Positions 57,701 through 64,000 of a stretch of 64,000 nucleotides of DNA are shown here, piece by piece; position 1 is the stretch's first letter; each line of letters starts with the position of its first letter. Source of the stretch: Struthidea cinerea (Eukaryota; Chordata; Aves; Passeriformes; Corcoracidae); NCBI GenBank assembly GCA_013397865.1, contig VZTI01004612.1, forward strand, positions 80,962-144,961, in the 5' to 3' direction. Both the position numbers and the translations under genes were made by a program. The notes beneath the pieces are model-generated. The model searched no databases and was not told where the DNA came from. It was given only the letters and a program-made list of their open reading frames with translations.

Positions 57701-60088
57701 GGGGGTTTAAGAAAAGTGCCAAGTACCTTCCCCGCGGTGTAGTCCAAGGGTTTGTACTCTATCATATATTCATCCAGGAAGACTTTGAAGGTATTGACCC
57801 AGACTTTAACTGGAGACTCACTCCAGTCCCTCTGCTCAAGCCTCATGGTCTTCTCCAGAATCTGCTCAAATAAGGCGTAGAGGTCCTTGTAGCGGATGCT
57901 TTTCCCATCGTCCATCTTTTAAGGAAACAGAAGCAAAAAGAAAAGTGATTTTTATATAGCCCAGCTTTTTCTGGAGACTTTTTCTTCTCCAGACAATTAT
58001 TTCAGCCTCACCAGCTTCCAGCTGCTTGGGGAAAGTCCAAGTATGATAAAGAGAAGAAAGAAGGATCAGACATCTCCACCACTCGCAAAGGTAACACAAA
58101 GGTTTCCAGGCACTTTGGGTGACAAATTGGAGTTTATTGACTTTCTGTCACCTCCACTTTGGCTGGGAGCAAAGCTGTAATGAGGATCAGGAATCTACAC
58201 CCAATGTATCCTGAGAGCTGGCTCATGAGGAAGAGTTAGTCCAAATTTGGATCATGGGACTGAATCCAAAGGAAGCACATCCATCCTTCGGGATGAGCAG
58301 ACCAGCAATGGAGGGCTTGGCAACACCTGTACCACCAGGACGACCCAGAACATCCCATTTCTCCTGGAAACGGAAGTCCCACCCATCATCCGGTCGCTTA
58401 CCGCCAATGCCGAGGAGTAAAAACTGAAGATATTCTGTCGGAATTCCTTCAGTGCTTTCTTGAACACGACATCCACCAGCGTGTCCTTCTTGCTATCCTC
58501 ATTGTCCAGTTCATTCATCTGGGAAAACAAGGGGGTTTTGGCACCCACGTCCCTTTTGCTGCAGCAGAGCTGGCGTGAGATGAAGCAGCACTAAGAAGCA
58601 GCTGCTCCACCATGATCACCAGGTGGTTTCTACTGCATGAAAACCAGAAACTTCTCCCAGACCTGCCCTGGCACCCTTAGATGAATTACCAGCATTACTA
58701 CAGTTGCCCACAGGATCATTTTGACTTTATTGCCTCCGTCTGCTCCTGGATCTCTGTGCTGATTTATGGAGCAGTGAGGGCAGGAGTTACCTTTTTCAGG
58801 AGAAACTCATCCATGCTCTTCAGGTCACTGGCACTGGTTATGATCTGCAGGGAGTCGTTCTGCCACTGCACGGGCTCCAGAGCCACGCTGCTGATCTTGA
58901 CACTGCGCTTGCGCTTCACTTTGGGAGAGGGTTCCTTGTTCTCCTTGAACTCCCGCCGGTAGATGCCCGACAGCTCAGGACTCCGCGGGGGTGTCAGGTG
59001 ATGAGGACCCAACTCTGCTGGTGATAAATGAAAAGAGGGAAAGAGACTGAGGAGCAGATGAAAAGTAATTGTGACACTAAACCAGGGAGATGGGCATCGG
59101 AATAAAGCTGTGGAGGAGAAAAGCACAGTGTAGAACTCACAGGAAGATTAAATGTCATTTCTGCTTTGGTTATTTCCTCCCTCAAGAGAGGAAACATCTG
59201 TCCATGTCCAGATGGTGGCTGGAAGGATTAGCGACGTGGAATTCCTTGAGATCCATTATGGATCCCACCCTCTAACCTGCTTGCCATCGCTCTGGGCTGA
59301 CACTATCCATGAATTAAGAGACATGAACCAGCATGGACATATCCCGATTTCCCAACCCAGTTTCTCTCTCCTTACAACTGGTCCCGTGTCCCCCCACCAC
59401 GTACCTTCACCAAGCTGCAAGCCAGGAATGGCCTCCCTGCCAGGGGCTTCCTGCTCCGCGTACAGCTCCAGCAGCTCAGACTGGGTAGCGAGCTTCTCCC
59501 GGGGAGTCTTCTTCTCCCCCTGCTTTCCCTTCACCCAGAACCTCATCTTGGCTCGTTGAGGCCTGGAAATAAATCATGGAAAGAGGAGCTGCCTTCACTA
59601 GGAAATGTCTTTCTACCCAAAAATACCCCAATCTTCTGGACCTTCCTGGTGCTTGAGGAGATAAATCCACGCAATTTCTACCAGGGAAACGTGGCTACTT
59701 GTCCTCAGAAAAGGTGAGAAACTTCAGTTTCATGGATGGGATTGGGTGGTTTGGGACACGACATGTGGCCCATGTCACCAAAACTTAGTTGTGCTGTGAG
59801 CCAGACACCTCATTTAATTGGGCCTGTCCACAGTCATGCAGGAAAGGTGGGAAGGGTAACTCGCGCTGGCCTTGGCAGGTGGAGCTCCAGAGGAGCCTGG
59901 GTGGCTCAACAAGGTGATGGAGAGCAAGAGGGACACGGGAGGGACTTGTCTGCCATCTCCAGCCACGATTCCTACCTCCCATCCGGAGTCAGACTCTTCT
60001 GCGTGGCCGCCAGCTTCCCAATCTCCCCCTGGGACATGGTTTTGTGCAGTTTGGCCTGGCCTTCCCCGCAGGTGAATCGCTGCACGGT
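45731..60088 (-). CDS. MYO9A: Unconventional myosin-IXa, 3' part: C1, RhoGAP and tail
   Basis: Single-headed myosin whose tail inactivates Rho at cell junctions. Exons 5'-3': 60088-59976, 59562-59405, 59017-58791, 58518-58402, 57915-57727, 56826-56779, 56114-56003, 55121-55060, 53223-53031, 52529-52401, 52065-51960, 51527-51396, 50198-50075, 49265-49212 (optional), 47154-46952, 46777-46635, 46215-45731. These total 2,595 nt, 864 codons plus stop. The C1 zinc finger (exons at 56.1 and 55.1 kb) has the full H-X12-C-X2-C...C-X2-C-X4-H-X2-C-X7-C pattern. RhoGAP begins FGVELSRLTSEERAVPLLVE with the arginine finger in GIYRKSGSTNKI and continues to the exon at 51.5 kb. The tail has a coiled-coil-like TEQQQVAMQQEEKVLTEQIE and ends LLGSNEFMV. 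Motor, IQ and earlier tail exons lie beyond the right edge. MYO9A rather than MYO9B is supported by the C-terminus and by NR2E3 next door. Confidence 0.94.
46545..46615 (+). mobile_element. CR1 3'-end fragment
   Basis: Contains GACTTCATGACCTTTGAAGG followed by TCCCTTCCAACCCAAACCA and CATCATAA, the typical CR1 3' terminus. It lies in a MYO9A intron just downstream of the 46.7-kb exon. Confidence 0.65.
49212..49265 (-). CDS. MYO9A: MYO9A optional 54-nt exon
   Basis: An 18-codon exon between CTAATCCAG and GTATGTATC, reading KPVLIAVRFMSITRSSIP. It is phase 0 on both sides and can be inserted between RRSM (exon at 50.1 kb) and GKGRVRRG (exon at 47.1 kb) or skipped without a frame change. I recall the same peptide in some mammalian MYO9A isoforms, so it is probably a conserved cassette exon. 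It adds basic residues just after the RhoGAP domain. Confidence 0.75.
52590..52665 (+). mobile_element. CR1 3'-end fragment
   Basis: CTGGACAAGGTGACCTTTAA, then GGTCTCTTCCAACCTGAACT and GTTCTATGATAAAG match the CR1 3' end. It lies in the intron just upstream of the RhoGAP exon at 52.5 kb. Confidence 0.7.
54900..54965 (-). mobile_element. CR1-like fragment, antisense
   Basis: GGAGAGACCTCTGGGGACTT followed by CTGGTCCAAGCTCCTGCTCA and AAGGAGGG resembles the reverse complement of a common CR1 segment. It is short and diverged. Confidence 0.45.
55504..55582. repeat. Perfect 29-bp inverted repeat with 21-nt loop
   Basis: Arms 55,504-55,532 and 55,554-55,582 are exactly complementary. The left arm starts GGAGGGATGATGGAAAAGG and the right arm ends with its complement. 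The loop is T/A-rich. It lies in the MYO9A intron between the two C1-domain exons. It could be a small foldback element or a recent DNA-repair product, and its RNA would fold into a strong hairpin. Confidence 0.9.
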
Positions 60089-63000
60089 CTGTAACGATTC
60101 CAAGCACGAAGCATTTAAAAACAAGACAGCTCTTGGGATATCAGATGATTTTTTTTTCCCCCTATCAAAAATCAGCTATTTAATCTCCTCCTACATCTTT
60201 ATTTCTATTTGCCTACAGGTGAAAACCTACAGTCCTGGTGAGCCCCTAGAGGAATATTTTAATGACTCCTAATGAAGAGAGGCATTTCCCTTGCTCCAAC
60301 TCTCCAATGAGGCACAACCTTCTTTTTCCTTGAGCAGTCGGTGATGAAAATCAGTTTGCACCAAGCCACGGGTCCTTACTGCTCAGCCTGCACAGCTCTT
60401 CCACCAACTTCATCCAGACACTCCAGCTCTCCACCCAGAGTGTCCTGTTAGCCACAAAGAAGTGATTCCCCAAGGGAGCCTTCAACAACCTGGATCTGTC
60501 CCAGCAGAGGTTCCTCCTCCAATTCTTGTTGAGAAAAAAAGACCAAAGTCTTTGTGCCAAGGACACACCAAAATGAACCCTTTAATGAAGAAATTTTGCA
60601 GCTTTAATAGAAAATATATCCACCTTTGCCAGCATTTAAAATGCCCTTGGATCATTTTTAAGGGTGGGATGAATTTGCAATAACTCAACCTAACAGGATC
60701 CCATGAAGCAGCCCAGAAATAGACTTGCCATATTTCAAAAATACAAAAATTTTTGTTCTGTTTTCCAACTGCAGCTGTGATTTCAGAGCTGGACTCCTGG
60801 AGGAGACACTTTCAGCATAAGGAAAGTGGAGAATCAAGTTGTATGAAAGGATTTGGGAGATGATGGTCAATATCTCCTGTAGCTTTCCTATCACCTCAAT
60901 GTCTCAACTGAATGCTCTTTGTTTGAAAGCATTTATTTTACTTCTATTAAAAATATTTTAAATAAAATTCTATAAAAAAATAGGCTGCAGGGGGGTCACA
61001 TTTGCCACATTTACTCTTTTTCCATGTTTTATTTCCCTCCCTGGACTAACCTCTCTTCCAGCCAGGAGATGGCAGCATGTAAGGCAAAATTAGCACTGGG
61101 AAAGTCAGGAACTGCCTAAGCCATGAAAGAGATTTTGTTCCTGTCATCCTTACATTTAGGTGATGATCACACAGAAATTGTGGGTGGACACTGGGAAAAA
61201 AGCAATTCAAAACCTATAAAAGTGACTCCATCCAGCCCAAACTTACTACTTGTTTTAAAAATTATCTGTTAAATATTTGCCCCTACAATATGGTTTTGTT
61301 CTTGAGTAATTTCAACTTTTTGAGTTTCCAGCTTTAATAAATAAAGACTAAAAGGCATTTTTTGCACGAGATCCTTCTGTCTGAGGCTCTCTGCCAGGAA
61401 ACTCTGAAGGGAAAGGATGGGAAACCTTCTCAGACGTCAAGATGAGCATCTGCACCAGAAAATCCCCTCCTAGGGAACACAACAAAGCACCAGGAGGGCA
61501 AATGGCAATAACTGGGGGTCTGAAGTTGTCTCTCGGATGAGGAAGGGACCAAGTATTTTCCCTCAGACAGAGCAACCTGTGTTTCACCCACCCCTAAGGT
61601 AACTACGGTCAAGGGGCTTGTCCCAGCAGGCAGCAGCGCTGTGTGCTGTACGGAAAAACTTCCTGAAGCTCAGTGAATGCTTCATGGAAGAACTTCCTCA
61701 AGCTCCTTCTGAATGGCTTAGGGCAAGAGATCTTCTTTCATTGCTGGCTCTTCAGCTGTGCTTGGGATCAGCTGGTGGCAGGTACTCGGACTCATGTTTG
61801 TCAGTTCATGGCTTTAGTGTGGAGGGTGGAGCAAAACTGGTTCGTTATGCAGGTCCCACTCTCCAAGGATGTTTGCAGAGGGTATTTCTGGTGTGGTTCC
61901 TCCAGCCAAGGCTTTCCATTTATGCAGCTGCTGCAGGAAAGCTCTCCAGGCTTAGGTGCCAAACAAAAGTGGTGTGTTGACCACAGCCAGGAGCTCTTCC
62001 TCCCACTTGTGTCTCACTGCAAGGTAGGTTAATCCTTGGCTATCCACCAGCCAAAAAACTTGAATCTTGGTCTTGTCAGGAAGCCCTTAATCCTGAAAAA
62101 ACCTTGGAGTCAACCGTACCTGCAGCAGCCACCTCATGTACTGATGCCCCATGGGCTGCAGGTGCTCTGGGTGTTTGATGCTCTGGGATACCCTGGACGT
62201 GGGTCGGGAGCATTGGATTCCAGTGGGCCTCTACTCACCAGCTGGGGAACACCATCAGTGACGTGATGGCCAAGAAAAAAATGGGCAAAACAAGCGGTGC
62301 AGCTGCTGACCCATCACATGCTCAGCTCCATGGGCCATTCATCCATCCAGCAGCCTGGGCTGCTGAGCAGGACATGGAAAGAGGCTGTTTTGGAAAGTCG
62401 TAGCTGGAGGCAGGAGCTGTATGAAGGAGCTGTTCACTGGCACGGGACCCAGCCCGCACATGGCGGCTGCTGGACTCGCCTCCGTGTGACCATCACAAGA
62501 CACAACCAGCGTGTCTGCACAGACATCAACCTCCTGAGTTTGTACCCAAACCACCCCCACAGGCACCAGTCCAGCTTTATCACAGGCTGCTCCACCATCT
62601 GCAACACCCAACTGGGCTCTGCTAATAAATACGAATAAACAGTCCCTACATTTTGCTACTTGTGATGATCCTGACCCAAAAAAGCCCCAAGCCAAAGGGC
62701 TGGTCCCAAACCTGCAGTACAGAATACAGATGGAAACACTGGACACATTGTCAGGACACACAGATGGAGGGTAGCGCGGAGCACACGACGTCAGGGGTGG
62801 TGCTTGCCTAGAAAGCAGAACTCAACCACACGAGGGGTGGAAGTCCTGACCACCAGTTAGAACCAGTGCTGGAGAGCAGAGGAGAAGAGGGACACAGCAG
62901 AGACAGGAGAGAGGTGGCACCTACTGCTACTGGCATGCGGTGAGAGCTGTTAAACCAGGTGAGCAGAGTCCCAAGGAGCAATTCCAAGGAGTGCAGTGAC

Positions 63001-64000
63001 CCAGGATGCTCCCAAGGATGGAGCTTGCCAAGCACCAGCACAGCACTTTTCACACCCCAGAGGGAATGATTCCTACAGCTGGAATTGCCCTTTGCACGTG
63101 GGCAGCCTCCAGGAGCACAGCAAGGCACCCCAGGTATGGCACGGGGTACCATGGTTTGGTGGTGAACAAGGTGGTGCTGGGTTTGTGGTTCGAATCAACA
63201 GTCTTAGAGACCTTTTCTAACCTAAATGTTCCTATGATTCTATGTAAAAAGGTCCATTTTACGACATAAAATTCTCCCTTCCCCGCTCCACAAGCAGGGA
63301 CTTGCACAAAGCTGCAGCCAGGTTATCTCAGTCCATAGAGATGTGTCTTTCAATCAGGTTTTGAGTATTCCCCTCTCAACCCCCCAGCAAATTTATCAAG
63401 AGCAGGCCTAAAAATTTATGGAATTTGTAAATCTCTGCCCTCTTCCAGTGAGGAAATTATAAATAATCCTGGGGAAAATTATCCTTTATAATAAGAGCTG
63501 CTAAAAGAAAAGTCATGAAAAGCCCTCCTTGACCACCTGCTTTTCTTGGAAAAGCAGCTTTTAGGATCGCATGGGATGTTTGCTGGACCCACAGCAATGC
63601 TGTGGCACAAAATAAATCACTGGCTTTGGGTTTCATATTTTCTTTGGTTTTATACTCAGCTCCACATCCTGTACTGCAGCTGGAGGAGAGGAACACGGCA
63701 GCCCTACCCAACGCTCCCCCCAAACTCTCCCAGCAGGAGATGATTCCTGGTGTTTATCCACACTCTTACAGGAACATCTCCACCACCTCAGGAAAAAAAT
63801 TACGAGCGGGTTGGAATCTGTTGGCCTCTTCCACTCCTGAAACCTCTCGGTTTGTGATTTTCCAAAAGCAGCTTATGTGGGTGGGAGATTAAGCCTGAGA
63901 TGCAAAAGCTCCACCGTGCTGGCTCATGCTGGACCTGTCAAGGGATACTCATCACTGTGCTTGGAAAACCCACTCAGGTTGGTCGTCTTTGTTTTAAACC
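60089..64000 (-). other. MYO9A: MYO9A intron (continues beyond right edge)
   Basis: No MYO9A exon was recognised upstream of 60,088. Open frames at 61.6 kb (plus) and 62.4 kb (minus) lack splice sites and family resemblance. A CR1 3' end lies at 63,165-63,245. The rest is ordinary A/T-rich intron. Confidence 0.6.
63165..63245 (+). mobile_element. CR1 3'-end fragment
   Basis: CTTAGAGACCTTTTCTAACC, then TAAATGTTCCTATGATTCTA and TG match the CR1 3' terminus with its ATTCTATG end. It is preceded by CR1-like DNA (GGTGGTGCTGGGTTTGTGG). Confidence 0.7.

Noticed and set aside
45731..60088. MYO9B as the identity of the myosin
   Set aside because: The C-terminus (NEFMV), the post-GAP tail and the neighbour NR2E3 fit MYO9A.
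61618..61980. 120-codon plus-strand frame
   Set aside because: No recognisable domain, no splice sites, and an overlapping frame of similar length; treated as chance in the MYO9A intron.

Overview
This window is nuclear DNA of a vertebrate, almost certainly a bird. The genes are multi-exon with short, GC- and minisatellite-rich introns (AP3B2 packs 27 coding exons into 11.5 kb). CR1-type LINE fragments recur, and the gene set matches human chromosome 15q23-q25, which corresponds largely to avian chromosome 10. Gene identities rest on reading translated exons against remembered vertebrate families; no database search was run.

Layout from left to right. (1) 1-14.8 kb: the 5' part of CPEB1 on the minus strand, with coding exon 1 at 14,587-14,601 in a CpG-rich promoter, coding exon 2 at 8,602-8,779, and the rest of the gene off the left edge. 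Its introns hold a solo LTR, a 22-bp perfect palindrome and some plus-strand exon-like open segments I could not assign. (2) 14.8-17.3 kb: a degenerate tandem repeat of about 150 bp, interrupted by a second copy of the same solo LTR. (3) 18.1-30.1 kb: complete AP3B2 (neuronal AP-3 beta-2 adaptor) on the minus strand; all 27 coding exons can be placed, and exon 17 carries one extra base as assembled. (4) 30.2-32.1 kb: an AT-rich island and a CR1 remnant. (5) 32.1-33.7 kb: a compact minus-strand gene with an LRAT/PLAAT acyltransferase domain and intact catalytic residues. (6) 33.7-37.4 kb: intergenic DNA with a CT-rich minisatellite and a cluster of candidate CRX/OTX, MAF/NRL and TAAT homeodomain sites. 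(7) 37.4-41.7 kb: complete NR2E3 (photoreceptor nuclear receptor) on the plus strand in 8 coding exons. (8) 41.8-42.7 kb: an AT-rich tandem repeat between convergent genes. (9) 42.9-64 kb: the 3' part of MYO9A on the minus strand, with the C1 zinc finger, RhoGAP domain and C-terminal tail, 16 constitutive exons, one likely optional 54-nt exon, and a probable long AT-rich 3'UTR.

The most interesting arrangement is the divergent pair in the middle. An LRAT/PLAAT-family gene lies head to head with NR2E3, and the DNA between them contains CRX-like and NRL-like motifs. This suggests, but does not show, a photoreceptor- or retinoid-linked gene pair. Two assembly gaps, single Ns and the AP3B2 exon-17 base insertion show that sequence quality is imperfect in GC-rich parts.
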